NCBI RefSeq assembly: GCF_900110375.1
Contig: NZ_FODN01000005.1
Span: 172,636-236,635 of the forward strand
Origin: Flavobacterium sinopsychrotolerans
GTDB lineage: Bacteria; Bacteroidota; Bacteroidia; Flavobacteriales; Flavobacteriaceae
Reading direction: 5' to 3'
DNA length: 64,000 nucleotides
Under the pieces are notes generated by a model. The model had not been told where the DNA came from. It searched no databases and saw only the letters and a program-made list of their open reading frames with translations. Position 1 is the first letter of the stretch; each line of letters starts with the position of its first letter. The translations under genes were made by a program, and so were the position numbers. Below, in pieces: positions 8,942-17,027 of this stretch.

Positions 8942-9790
8942 ATGAAAAAAACAGCATTTTTTATATTCACTAAATCTATTGGTTTATACATTAACATTTT
9001 GAGTTTTGTATTTCCAAAAAAAGCATCGCAACTAGCGTATGCTTTTTTTAGTGAACCCCGAGAAGGGAAATTATCTAAAGACAAACTTCCGGGAATTCTG
9101 CAAGAAGCACAGTCTGAAATGTTCCAACTTCAAGAAGATTCCTTTCATACGTATACTTGGAAAGGAAATGATACTGTAATACTTTTGGTTCACGGTTGGG
9201 AAAGCAATGCCTCACGCTGGGAAAATTTACTTCCTTATCTTAAAAAATCAGGAAGCACCATCATTGCCATCGACGGTCCGGCTCACGGGTTATCCAGCGG
9301 AAAAGAATTCAACATTCCCCAATATGCTGAATTTATTCATATTGCTGTTGAAAAATTCAAACCACAATATCTTATTGGTCATTCTATAGGTGGAAAAACC
9401 TGTTTGTATTATCAATCCGTTTATCAAAATGATGCTTTAAAAAAAATGGTGATATTGGGAGCACCAAGTGATTTCAAAATTATCTTAAACAATTATATTA
9501 CATTATTAAGCCTGAATAGTAAAATTTCTAAAGCATTAGAAAATCATTATTTAGATGCTTTTAAACTTAAGCTCGACCTTTTTTCAGGAAAATTATTTGC
9601 TTCAAAAATCAAAACCAAAGGCTTCATCGCTCACGATGTAGATGATACGGTCGTTTTATTTGAAGAAGGCAAGAAAATTGCAGGAGCTTGGGAAAATGCA
9701 ATTTTTATAGAAACAAAAGGGTTGGGACATAGTCTGCACGATGATGAATTATACAAGAAAGTCTCCCACTTTTTATTTGAAGAAAAATAG
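8942..9790 (+). CDS. Alpha/beta hydrolase fold protein
   Basis: A 282-residue serine hydrolase. The fold is shown by the oxyanion HGWESN motif (about residue 84), the nucleophile elbow GHSIGGK (about 146-152) and a late GLGHS histidine (about 262). The region 'AHDVDDTVV' supplies the acid strand. Substrate is unknown; family members include thioesterases and lipases. The start at 8942 directly follows the terminator of the previous gene. The next in-frame Met is about 60 residues in, past conserved-looking sequence, so this start is probably right despite the odd placement. Confidence 0.85.
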   Translation: MKKTAFFIFTKSIGLYINILSFVFPKKASQLAYAFFSEPREGKLSKDKLPGILQEAQSEMFQLQEDSFHTYTWKGNDTVILLVHGWESNASRWENLLPYLKKSGSTIIAIDGPAHGLSSGKEFNIPQYAEFIHIAVEKFKPQYLIGHSIGGKTCLYYQSVYQNDALKKMVILGAPSDFKIILNNYITLLSLNSKISKALENHYLDAFKLKLDLFSGKLFASKIKTKGFIAHDVDDTVVLFEEGKKIAGAWENAIFIETKGLGHSLHDDELYKKVSHFLFEEK

Positions 9791-9801
9791 ACTCCTCCCA
9801 T

Positions 9802-9849
9802 TTTTAGATTTCTTAGATCTAGAAATCCAAAAATCTAAGAAGTCTAAAA
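9802..9849 (+). repeat. Intergenic hairpin of TTAGATTTCTTAGAT units
   Basis: Inverted repeat of 17 bp (9802-9818 with 9833-9849, 14-nt loop) with a single mismatch. The mismatch becomes a G-U pair in the plus-strand RNA, which is the direction of both neighbouring genes. It lacks a following U-tract. Confidence 0.65.
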
Positions 9850-9867
9850 TCTAACAAACAAATTCAT

Positions 9868-9875
9868 TACTTTTG
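9868..9875 (+). promoter_or_regulatory. -7 box TACTTTTG of rluF
   Basis: TAnnTTTG match that ends only 4 nt before the rluF ATG at 9880. Transcription from it would start at or next to the start codon, giving a leaderless or nearly leaderless mRNA. Confidence 0.55.
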
Positions 9876-9879
9876 CAGT

Positions 9880-10692
9880 ATGGAAGAAAATTTAAAACGC
9901 CTCAATAAATTCATTGGAGAAACTGGTTATTGTTCCCGCCGCGAAGCAGATAAAATCATTGAAGAAGGTCGTGTGACAATCAATGGAGTTGTTCCGGAAT
10001 TAGGTACAAAAGTTTCACCGAATGACGAAGTGCGTATTGACGGTAAACTAATCCGTGAGCAAAATGAGAAACCTGTTTATCTTGCTTTCTATAAACCCGT
10101 AGGAATCGAGTGTACCACAAACCTTGATGTTCGCAATAATATTGTGGATTACATCAATTATCCGAAACGTATTTTTCCTATCGGACGATTGGACAAAGCC
10201 AGTGAAGGCTTGATTTTTATGACCAATGACGGTGATATCGTCAATAAAATATTAAGAGCCCGAAACAATCACGAAAAAGAATATACGGTAACCGTAAACA
10301 AACCCATCACCGATCGTTTTATAGAAAGAATGGGCAATGGAGTTCCAATTTTAGACACCGTTACCCGAAAATGTAAGGTGGAACAAATTAGTAAATTCAC
10401 TTTCAAAATTATCTTGACACAAGGTTTAAACCGTCAAATTCGTAGAATGACAGAGTATTTAGGCTATGATGTTACAGCGCTAAAACGCATCCGAATCATC
10501 AATATTTCGCTTGATGTTCCTGTTGGAAGATACCGCGATTTGACCGATGCCGAAATCAAAGAACTGAACGAATTGATTGAACCTTCCAGCAAAACAGAAG
10601 AAGCGAGTTTGCCCAAAACGGAAGCACCAAAAAGAAGAACGGAATTTATAAAAAGAGATGATCCCAGATTTAAAGGACGAGGAGATTATTAA
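9880..10692 (+). CDS. rluF: 23S rRNA pseudouridine synthase, RluF-type
   Basis: Converts uridine to pseudouridine in RNA; E. coli RluF modifies U2604 of 23S rRNA and tRNA-Tyr. The 270-residue protein has an N-terminal S4 RNA-binding domain (about 7-55) and the RsuA/RluB/E/F catalytic motif FPIGRLDKASEGLIF with Asp105. Many residues match E. coli RluF, including ILRARNNHEKEYTVTV, NGVPIL and TQGLNRQIRRM, so I favour RluF over RluB. A basic, probably disordered tail (about 235-270, ending FKGRGDY) may add RNA contacts. It is terminated by the hairpin at 10701. Confidence 0.9.
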   Translation: MEENLKRLNKFIGETGYCSRREADKIIEEGRVTINGVVPELGTKVSPNDEVRIDGKLIREQNEKPVYLAFYKPVGIECTTNLDVRNNIVDYINYPKRIFPIGRLDKASEGLIFMTNDGDIVNKILRARNNHEKEYTVTVNKPITDRFIERMGNGVPILDTVTRKCKVEQISKFTFKIILTQGLNRQIRRMTEYLGYDVTALKRIRIINISLDVPVGRYRDLTDAEIKELNELIEPSSKTEEASLPKTEAPKRRTEFIKRDDPRFKGRGDY

Positions 10693-10700
10693 AAAATACA

Positions 10701-10737
10701 AATCCCATTCAGAAACGAATGGGATTTTGCTTTTTTT
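10701..10737. terminator. Terminator between convergent rluF and DUF4153-like gene
   Basis: Stem AATCCCATTC (10701-10710), loop AGAAAC, arm 10717-10726, then a T-rich tail to 10737. It overlaps the last bases of the minus-strand gene ending at 10709 and serves mainly rluF. Confidence 0.85.
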
Positions 10738-12118
10738 CACTAGGTAAAAATTCATAATACAAAGCTTTTGATAAAAAGGACCTTGATTGCATTCGACTAA
10801 TCTCCTTCTCTCTTGAAATTTCAAAGTATTGTCCATCTAGTTTATTTTGTAAAAAATAGGCTCTACGCACTTCATCATTGAAGTTTAATCCGGATAAAAA
10901 GGTAGGCTCTACTCCTTTGTTTACCGAAATATTATAATTGGTAATCAGATTTCCCCAGTTGACAAAACTGCATAGTAAAATTGTTCCGTAGAAATACCAA
11001 ATCATTTGATTGAAAAGAAAAGCATTTGTTTTTTGCTTGGTGATTTTTATAAAAGAAATAACCAATCCAATTATGGCTAGAATCAAGAAAGCATAAACAC
11101 CCAATCTTTTATAAGTCAATCCGAAAAAAGAAACATATTCTGAGTTTTTAATAATTGTACTAAGGATTAAAACTCCGTTTAAGAAAATCCAAATCTTGGC
11201 TAACTTTTTAAGGTTTTTAGCTTTTTCATCAAAATTAAATCCTCCTTTAAAATAGAATAAAAGAACGCCAACCGCCATTATAATTGAAAAAATAACGGCA
11301 GTAACTCTTTCATGTGTATCAGAACTTAAGTTAGATTTTTTGACCACTTCAAAAAACTGTTCATAATTATAAGTTGCAATGAAAACCAAAAGAAGCACAT
11401 TCAAAAGAAATAATGTAATTTCTCCACTTCTTCTTTCAAAATCAATATCCAGAAATGAAAATGAATTTTGATTTTGCGTTTTGGCTTCTTGCTTAAAATC
11501 ATTATCCAATAAATCATTCTTTTCATAACAAACCTCAGGAATCCAATAATTCCAGAAAGTGAACGAAATGAAAAATCCTAAAGCGGTCAGTACAAATGCT
11601 TGCCACACATCAATATCTAAATAATAACCGGTAAACAAAGACGAAAAATGATCGCTTCCAAAAGAATATACGATTAAAAATAATCCAAAAAATAGGACTG
11701 GAATAACGAAATAAGCAATCAGTTTTTTAGCAAAACCGTTATTGACTTTTCGCTTAGGAAGATATTGACTGAACATCAATATGCGACCTAACGAAGCGAT
11801 TCCGTTGATCAACACCAAAGGAAGAGCTTGTAACAATTTAAGTTTTGGTTCCTGGGTTTTGAATTGTAAAAATATAATTGACAAAAGCATGGCAAAAAAA
11901 GATGGAAAATCTCCGTACCAAGCAAACGCAAAGCAAGACAGAACCGATGTGACCACTAAAATCAAATGCAACCTACTGGTAAATTTCTCTTGAAAGAAAT
12001 AACATATTAAGGCGGTTTGCATCATACCGAAAATGGCCCAATTGAGACCCAAATCTTGGTTGTAAAAAAGCAGCGTAAAAACCAAACTGCTGACTAAAAT
12101 AAAATGTAGCTTTTTCAT
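10709..12118 (-). CDS. Multi-pass membrane protein, DUF4153/DUF4173-like
   Basis: A 469-residue protein with about ten hydrophobic helices. Soluble stretches are a polar loop at about 205-235 and a cytoplasmic-looking C-terminal tail (about 390-469). The pattern and residues such as NYWIPEVCYEK fit the DUF4153/DUF4173 membrane families, whose function is unknown. A 7-bp-arm dyad (12136-12154) lies 17 bp before the start codon and nearly repeats one in front of the membrane protein/winged-helix pair upstream (13092-13110), so the gene is probably controlled by that regulator. Confidence 0.75.
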   Translation of the reverse strand: MKKLHFILVSSLVFTLLFYNQDLGLNWAIFGMMQTALICYFFQEKFTSRLHLILVVTSVLSCFAFAWYGDFPSFFAMLLSIIFLQFKTQEPKLKLLQALPLVLINGIASLGRILMFSQYLPKRKVNNGFAKKLIAYFVIPVLFFGLFLIVYSFGSDHFSSLFTGYYLDIDVWQAFVLTALGFFISFTFWNYWIPEVCYEKNDLLDNDFKQEAKTQNQNSFSFLDIDFERRSGEITLFLLNVLLLVFIATYNYEQFFEVVKKSNLSSDTHERVTAVIFSIIMAVGVLLFYFKGGFNFDEKAKNLKKLAKIWIFLNGVLILSTIIKNSEYVSFFGLTYKRLGVYAFLILAIIGLVISFIKITKQKTNAFLFNQMIWYFYGTILLCSFVNWGNLITNYNISVNKGVEPTFLSGLNFNDEVRRAYFLQNKLDGQYFEISREKEISRMQSRSFLSKALYYEFLPSEKKQNPIRF

Positions 12119-12135
12119 AATTAATAATTTAAAAG

Positions 12136-12154
12136 TACTTTGTATTTCAAAGTA
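12136..12154. promoter_or_regulatory. Putative operator TACTTTG-N5-CAAAGTA
   Basis: Perfect 7-bp dyad with a 5-bp spacer, just upstream of the DUF4153-like gene start (12118) and downstream of the winged-helix gene (stop at 12173). A near copy lies at 13092-13110. Binding by the winged-helix protein is inferred from position only. Confidence 0.65.
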
Positions 12155-12172
12155 TAAAGTTAAAAAAAAGGG

Positions 12173-12466
12173 TTATTTCGATTTGATTAATTTTTCCAGA
12201 CTATTCAAGTGTGAAACAAAAGCAGTTCTGCCAATATTGGTAACTCGATACGACGTTTTTGGTTTTTTACCAACAAATTCCTTTTTTACTTCTATGTATC
12301 CAGATTTTTCTAACGCCGAAGAATGACTTGCTAAATTTCCATCAGTGATATTCAATAAAGATTTCATTTCAGTAAAATCAATCCAATCGTTTACCATCAG
12401 AACAGACATAATGCCTAATCTAACCCGACTTTCGAAATCTTTATTTAATTTGTCAATGATTCCCAT
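12173..12466 (-). CDS. Winged-helix transcriptional regulator
   Basis: A 97-residue single-domain DNA-binding protein. The sequence SRVRLGIMSVLMVNDWIDFTEMKSLLNITDGNLASHSSALEKSGYIEV matches the small winged-helix family (HTH_34/ArsR-MarR-like), whose recognition helix is the 'TDGNLASH' region. I place the start at 12466 (MGIIDKLNK), because the longer frame from 12574 would overlap the upstream membrane gene and add unrelated residues. Its ATG is 2 nt after the stop of that gene, so the two are translationally coupled. Repeated dyads before this operon and before the DUF4153-like gene suggest that it autoregulates and controls both membrane loci (inference). Confidence 0.88.
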   Translation of the reverse strand: MGIIDKLNKDFESRVRLGIMSVLMVNDWIDFTEMKSLLNITDGNLASHSSALEKSGYIEVKKEFVGKKPKTSYRVTNIGRTAFVSHLNSLEKLIKSK

Positions 12467-12468
12467 TT

Positions 12469-13083
12469 CTATTTGTATTTTTTGAACACAATTATTCCGT
12501 AAAGAATATGCAAAATTCCAAATCCAATTGCCCAAAAAACAAGACCAAAACCAAGATAAAAAAGGGAAATACATCCTAGAACAATCTCACAAGCGCCTAA
12601 ATATCTAATGTCAGAAAAAGTATATTTCCCAGCATTAATAAGTGCTAAACCATAAAACAATAAAGTAACAGGAGCAATCAAAGCGAATAACTGGTGGTAT
12701 AAGAGCGCCATGCAAAACACGCCTCCAACAAGTAAAGGAATTGCTAAATTCAGTAACATTTTTTTTGTAGTATTGGTCCAAACCGGTAAATCAAACTTTT
12801 TACTTTTTCTCAAAGTAAAAAATATACCCGACCCCAAAGCTAAGACTAAAATTCCGCAAGCAACGAAAACTAATTCGATTATCAAATCATAGCTATACAT
12901 CTTTTGGTTACCATCAAAATATTCAATACCACTATTTTTAAATAATTGATACGCATAAATTGACCCGGCTAATGCGAATAAGCCCGCAAATACTCCCGAA
13001 AGACCACTTAACGAAATAAATCTGGAAGAGCGCTCCATCATGGAACGAATATGCGATAAATCTTCTTGAATTTTTTGACTCAT
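12469..13083 (-). CDS. Five-to-six-helix membrane protein paired with winged-helix regulator
   Basis: A 204-residue integral membrane protein of unknown function. The N-terminal cytoplasmic stretch (MSQKIQEDLSHIRSMMERSS) is followed by helices near 24-45, 68-90, 108-145 and 160-200. It is the first gene of an operon with the winged-helix regulator (2-nt gap), an arrangement common in flavobacteria, where the regulator may respond to the membrane partner. An ACTTTG-N5-CAAAGT dyad lies 8 bp before the start codon. A specific activity cannot be assigned. Confidence 0.8.
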   Translation of the reverse strand: MSQKIQEDLSHIRSMMERSSRFISLSGLSGVFAGLFALAGSIYAYQLFKNSGIEYFDGNQKMYSYDLIIELVFVACGILVLALGSGIFFTLRKSKKFDLPVWTNTTKKMLLNLAIPLLVGGVFCMALLYHQLFALIAPVTLLFYGLALINAGKYTFSDIRYLGACEIVLGCISLFYLGFGLVFWAIGFGILHILYGIIVFKKYK

Positions 13084-13091
13084 ATATAAAG

Positions 13092-13110
13092 TACTTTGAA
13101 TTACAAAGTT
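13092..13110. promoter_or_regulatory. Putative operator ACTTTG-N5-CAAAGT overlapping a -7 box
   Basis: Second copy of the dyad (arms 13092-13098 and 13104-13110, one outer mismatch). Read on the minus strand, its right arm forms TAACTTTG (13112-13105), an exact TAnnTTTG -7 box for the operon starting at 13083. Binding there would block transcription. Confidence 0.65.
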
Positions 13111-13141
13111 ATTTATTAATTTCAGATTTCAAAATAGAAAG

Positions 13142-13179
13142 GGAATTATTTTTAATAAATATTTATTAAAAATAATTCC
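13142..13179. repeat. Perfect 38-bp palindrome
   Basis: Two 19-nt halves (ggaattatttttaataaat and its exact complement) with no central spacer. It lies in the 5' region of the membrane/regulator operon and downstream of a likely small gene. It has no adjacent U-tract, so it is an unusual terminator at best. Confidence 0.85.
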
Positions 13180-13229
13180 TCATTTATTTAAAAGAAAAGA
13201 TTGGTCTAAAAGATTAGTTTGCTCAGAAT

Positions 13230-13367
13230 CTATTTTGAGCCTGCTTCCCAACCTCTTTGAATCTCACCAATAGTAGAATCCCAGTCGTAGATTGTTTGCA
13301 TGATGAAAAGTGTAGCAAATCCTAAGAAAAATATTTTTATGTCTCTGTTTGAAATTTTTATTTTTAT
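13230..13367 (-). CDS. Likely small protein of 45 residues with non-ATG (ATA) start
   Basis: The minus-strand frame ending in TAG at 13230 encodes (I/M)KIKISNRDIKIFFLGF, ATLFIMQTIYDWDSTIGEI and QRGWEAGSK: a basic start, one hydrophobic helix and a polar tail. The composition looks coding, and the segment before the first ATG (13301) is as protein-like as that after it. The natural start position is ATA at 13367, so the gene either uses a rare start, has lost its start by mutation, or is really the 23-residue ATG version. I recall small flavobacterial proteins of this shape but cannot verify the family. Function is unknown. Confidence 0.4.
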   Translation of the reverse strand: MKIKISNRDIKIFFLGFATLFIMQTIYDWDSTIGEIQRGWEAGSK

Positions 13368-13438
13368 AGTATTTAATTATTTGCTTAAATATATAAAATT
13401 AATTGAATCAAAAACCAAAAAAGTAAGATTAATATTAA

Positions 13439-14365
13439 TTAAAACCATCTTTTTCTTTTGAATAAAAACACACCAAAAGCAGATAACAAAACAGATACGG
13501 AAATGACAATCCATATTCCAAAGCGATTATCTTCTAAATCATTAGGAACGTTCATTCCATATAAACTGGCAATCAATGTTGGAATCATCAGAATAATCGA
13601 AATCGAAGTCATCTGCTTCATAATCGTATTCATATTATTTGAAATCACAGAAGCATACGCATCCATAGTTCCTGTTAAGATGTCACTGTAAATATTAGTG
13701 GTTTCCTGCGCCTGACGCAGTTCAATCTCAACATCTTCCAGCAAATCTAAATCAAAATGCTCTTTTTGGGATTTAATGTTCTTGATTCGGTGCAACAAAA
13801 TATCGTTCCCTTTCAAGGAAGTCATAAAGAATACTAAACATTTTTCTATTTGAAGTAACGCCTGCAACTCTTCATTTTTAATTGACTTTTCTAAATTGTC
13901 CTCGGCTAATTTTATTTTTTGGTTGACTTGTTTTAAGTATTTCAAAAACCAAACACTGGACGACAGCAATAACTTCAACACTAAATCGAAGTTGTCTTTA
14001 ATGTTGATATTCTTGCGCTTGGTATAGGTTACAAAATCGGTAAGCATTTCAGTTTTATGAAAACTAATGGTGATACAAACTTCACCTTTAAAAACAACTC
14101 CAACAGGAATCGTATGAAAAGGCAACTTCACATCGTTACTCTTCACAGGAATTCGCATGATGATCAAAGTCCAACCATTTTCAATTTCTATCCTTGGTCT
14201 TTCGTCAATATCTTCAATGTCGTTATAAAATGCTTCGGGAATTTGTAAGTCTTCGAGTAAATATTTTTTTTCTGCTTCAGTAGGACATTCAATATTGATC
14301 CAGCAGTTTGGAGTCCAATCAGCAGTGGCAATTAATCCGTTATTGTTTTTGTAAAAAGCTCTCAT
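13439..14365 (-). CDS. corA: CorA-family divalent cation transporter
   Basis: Mg2+/Co2+ channel of the inner membrane, a pentamer in the family. The 308-residue protein has a large cytoplasmic N-terminal domain, a long coiled stalk helix (about 145-240) and two C-terminal membrane helices (about 252-269 and 284-301). These flank the signature YGMN at 269-272 and the acidic loop NDLEDNRFG. The basic tail FKRKRWF is typical. It appears monocistronic, with the small 45-residue frame 71 nt downstream. Whether it prefers Mg2+ or another metal cannot be read from the sequence. Confidence 0.93.
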   Translation of the reverse strand: MRAFYKNNNGLIATADWTPNCWINIECPTEAEKKYLLEDLQIPEAFYNDIEDIDERPRIEIENGWTLIIMRIPVKSNDVKLPFHTIPVGVVFKGEVCITISFHKTEMLTDFVTYTKRKNINIKDNFDLVLKLLLSSSVWFLKYLKQVNQKIKLAEDNLEKSIKNEELQALLQIEKCLVFFMTSLKGNDILLHRIKNIKSQKEHFDLDLLEDVEIELRQAQETTNIYSDILTGTMDAYASVISNNMNTIMKQMTSISIILMIPTLIASLYGMNVPNDLEDNRFGIWIVISVSVLLSAFGVFLFKRKRWF

Positions 14366-14535
14366 TTCAAAATTCTATAGGTTTATGTATAGCCTCTTGA
14401 AAAAGTCAAGTGCTATATTAGTTCAACATTTCCGAATAATAATCGTCCATTTTAAAGGTCTTTTTTAAGTGGTGCAAAAGTATTCTTTTAAATTCCATTT
14501 TAGCATCAATTACCAGAATTTTATGCGTTTATTAA

Positions 14536-14571
14536 GATAAAAAAAGCCTTAAACGTATGTTTAAGGCTTTC
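14536..14571 (-). terminator. Terminator of folD
   Basis: 12-bp perfect stem (14543-14554 with 14559-14570, loop GTAT). The A-run on the plus strand before the stem gives a U-tract on the minus-strand transcript after folD. Confidence 0.9.
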
Positions 14572-14590
14572 GATCAAAACTATTTTGTCT

Positions 14591-15472
14591 TTATTTATTT
14601 CTTTTCATTTCCCTTGCCAAAAGCGTGTTTTTCAACAACATTGCGATGGTCATAGGTCCTACTCCACCGGGAACCGGAGTAATAAATGATGATTTTTTAC
14701 TTACATTCTCAAAATCAACATCACCGGTGATTACGTATCCTTTTTCGTTTGTTTCATCTGGAACACGAGTAATACCTACGTCAATAACTACGACTCCCTC
14801 TTTTACCATATTTGCTTTCAGGTAATTTGGAACACCCAAAGCCGTAATAATGATATCCGCCTGAATGGTAATTTCCTCAATGTTTTTAGTATAACTGTGC
14901 GTCAAAGTAACTGTTGAATTTCCAGGAAAACCTTTTCTACCCATCAAAATACTCATTGGTCTTCCTACAATATGACTACGACCAATAACTACGGTATGTT
15001 TACCTTTGGTTTCTACTCCGTATCTTTCTAACAATTCTAAAATTCCAAAAGGTGTCGCAGGAATAAAAGTAGTCATGTCTAAAGCCATTTTTCCAAAATT
15101 CTCAGGATGAAATCCATCGACATCTTTGCTTGGATCTACCGCCATCAATACTTTTTGCTCATCAATTTGTTCCGGAAGCGGCAATTGAACGATAAATCCA
15201 TCAATAGCATCATTTTCATTCAATTCTTTAATCTTCTTTAGCAATTCAACTTCAGTAGTAGTACTTGGCATTTTTACTAAAGTTGATTCAAAACCTACTC
15301 TTTCACAGGCTTTTACTTTACTTCCTACATAAGTCAAACTAGCACCATCATTTCCAACAATCAGGGCTGCTAAATGAGGAACTTTCTCCCCATTGTCTTT
15401 CATTTTTTGTACTTCTACAGCGATTTCACTTTTAATATCCTCCGCTGTTTTTTTTCCGTCTAGTAGTTGCAT
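14591..15472 (-). CDS. folD: Bifunctional methylenetetrahydrofolate dehydrogenase/cyclohydrolase
   Basis: Interconverts 5,10-methylene-, methenyl- and 10-formyl-tetrahydrofolate for one-carbon metabolism. The 293-residue length is normal. Family signatures are present: TYVGSKVKACERVG with the catalytic Lys, the QLPLP motif, the cofactor loop GRSHIVGRPMS and the C-terminal PVPGGVGPMTIAML. It follows ffh on the same strand across a 77-bp spacer containing a strong AAGTC-type hairpin, and ends in its own terminator. ffh and folD may be cotranscribed if that hairpin does not terminate. Confidence 0.97.
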   Translation of the reverse strand: MQLLDGKKTAEDIKSEIAVEVQKMKDNGEKVPHLAALIVGNDGASLTYVGSKVKACERVGFESTLVKMPSTTTEVELLKKIKELNENDAIDGFIVQLPLPEQIDEQKVLMAVDPSKDVDGFHPENFGKMALDMTTFIPATPFGILELLERYGVETKGKHTVVIGRSHIVGRPMSILMGRKGFPGNSTVTLTHSYTKNIEEITIQADIIITALGVPNYLKANMVKEGVVVIDVGITRVPDETNEKGYVITGDVDFENVSKKSSFITPVPGGVGPMTIAMLLKNTLLAREMKRNK

Positions 15473-15493
15473 TGTTATTGGGTTTAATATATT

Positions 15494-15540
15494 AAAGCCG
15501 AAAGTCTTAAAATCATTACAACTTTAAGACTTTCGACTTT
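15494..15540 (-). repeat. Intergenic hairpin with AAAGTCTTAAA arms
   Basis: 18-bp inverted repeat (15494-15511 with 15523-15540, 11-nt loop). Its single mismatch becomes a G-U pair in the minus-strand RNA, the direction of both ffh and folD. The sequence class matches the spacer before gap (1811-1878) and the one after the small gene at 56020. Confidence 0.7.
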
Positions 15541-15549
15541 TGACTCATT

Positions 15550-16899
15550 TTATTTCATTCCTGGCATTCCGCCTTTCATACCACCCATCATTTTCATTAG
15601 GTTTTTCCCTCCTGGACCCTGCATCATTTTCATCATCTTGCTCATTTGGTCGAACTGCTTCATCAATTGGTTGACTTGCTCGATTTTGGTTCCCGAACCT
15701 TTAGCAATTCTGGCTTTTCTTTTTACATCAATCAAAGCCGGCTTGCTTCTTTCAATTGGAGTCATCGAATGAATAATGGCTTCAATATGTTTGAAAGCAT
15801 CATCTTCAATCTCTACATCTTTCATGGCTTTTGAAGCACCTGGTATCATTCCAACCAAATCTTTCATATTACCCATTTTCTTTACTTGTTGAATTTGAGA
15901 AAGGAAATCATCAAAACCGAATTCGTTTTTGGCAATTTTCTTTTGGATTTTTCGTGCTTCTTCTTCGTCAAATTGCTCTTGAGCTCTTTCTACCAAAGAC
16001 ACAACGTCTCCCATCCCCAAAATTCTTTCGGCCATACGAATTGGATAGAACACATCAATGGCGTCCATCTTTTCTCCTGTACCTACAAATTTAATTGGTT
16101 TATTAACAACCGATTTAATCGAAATTGCAGCTCCACCACGTGTATCACCATCTAATTTGGTTAAAATAACCCCATCAAAATTTAATCTTTCGTTGAAAGC
16201 TTTTGCAGTATTTACAGCATCTTGACCGGTCATTGCATCCACAACAAATAAGGTTTCTTGCGGCTGAATGGCTTTATGAACGCGTTCTATTTCGTTCATC
16301 ATTTCCTCATCAACAGCTAAACGACCTGCTGTATCGACAATCACTACATTGAATCCATTTGCTTTCGCATGTTTGATTGCGTTTTGAGCAATTTCTACCG
16401 GATTTTTATTTTCAGGTTCTGAATAAACCTCAACTCCAATCGAATCTCCAACTACATATAATTGTTGAATCGCAGCAGGACGGTAAATATCACAGGCTAC
16501 TAAAAGTGGTTTCTTGTTCTTTTTTGTAAGAAGATAATTCGCTAGTTTTCCAGAAAAAGTAGTTTTTCCTGATCCTTGCAAACCTGCCATCAAAATAACC
16601 GATGGATTTCCCGAAAGATTGATTCCGGCAACATCGCCACCCATTAATTCTGTCAATTCATCTTTTACTAACTTCACCAATAATTGGCCTGGTTGAAGTG
16701 TCGTCAATACATCCTGACCAATTGCTTTTTCTTTTACTTTGGTGGTAAAATCTTTGGCAATCTTAAAGTTAACATCCGCGTCCAGTAAAGCTCTACGCAC
16801 TTCTTTTAGCGTTTCGGCTACATTTACTTCAGTGATTTTTCCGTGACCTTTAAGTATATGAAAGGCTTTATCTAATTTATCGCTTAAATTATCGAACAT
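15550..16899 (-). CDS. ffh: Signal recognition particle GTPase
   Basis: Binds signal sequences of nascent membrane proteins and, with 4.5S RNA and FtsY, targets them to the Sec translocon. The 449-residue protein has the N domain (1-90), the G domain with P-loop GLQGSGKTT (about 107-115), the DTAGR motif and TKLDGDTRGG, and a methionine-rich M domain ending in KMMGGMKGGMPGMK. A -7 box (TAAATTTG on the minus strand, 16929-16922) sits 22 nt upstream of the start codon. Confidence 0.98.
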   Translation of the reverse strand: MFDNLSDKLDKAFHILKGHGKITEVNVAETLKEVRRALLDADVNFKIAKDFTTKVKEKAIGQDVLTTLQPGQLLVKLVKDELTELMGGDVAGINLSGNPSVILMAGLQGSGKTTFSGKLANYLLTKKNKKPLLVACDIYRPAAIQQLYVVGDSIGVEVYSEPENKNPVEIAQNAIKHAKANGFNVVIVDTAGRLAVDEEMMNEIERVHKAIQPQETLFVVDAMTGQDAVNTAKAFNERLNFDGVILTKLDGDTRGGAAISIKSVVNKPIKFVGTGEKMDAIDVFYPIRMAERILGMGDVVSLVERAQEQFDEEEARKIQKKIAKNEFGFDDFLSQIQQVKKMGNMKDLVGMIPGASKAMKDVEIEDDAFKHIEAIIHSMTPIERSKPALIDVKRKARIAKGSGTKIEQVNQLMKQFDQMSKMMKMMQGPGGKNLMKMMGGMKGGMPGMK

Positions 16900-16921
16900 A
16901 GTATTGATTTATTTTGAAATG

Positions 16922-16929
16922 CAAATTTA
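16922..16929 (-). promoter_or_regulatory. -7 box TAAATTTG of ffh
   Basis: Exact TAnnTTTG on the minus strand, 22 nt before the ffh start codon. Confidence 0.5.
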
Positions 16930-16963
16930 AGCATTTGATTTTGAAGTTGTATTCATAATATTA

Positions 16964-16993
16964 TAAAAAAAACAGCCTTTTTTGAGACTGTTT
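16964..16993 (-). terminator. Terminator of the lipocalin-like gene at 17028
   Basis: Minus-strand stem AAACAG...CTGTTT (16993-16986 with 16974-16968), followed by a long U-tract. It lies 34 nt after the stop codon. Confidence 0.7.
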
Positions 16994-17027
16994 CTAAAGT
17001 TTTATGAAATTGTTAAACGATATAAAT

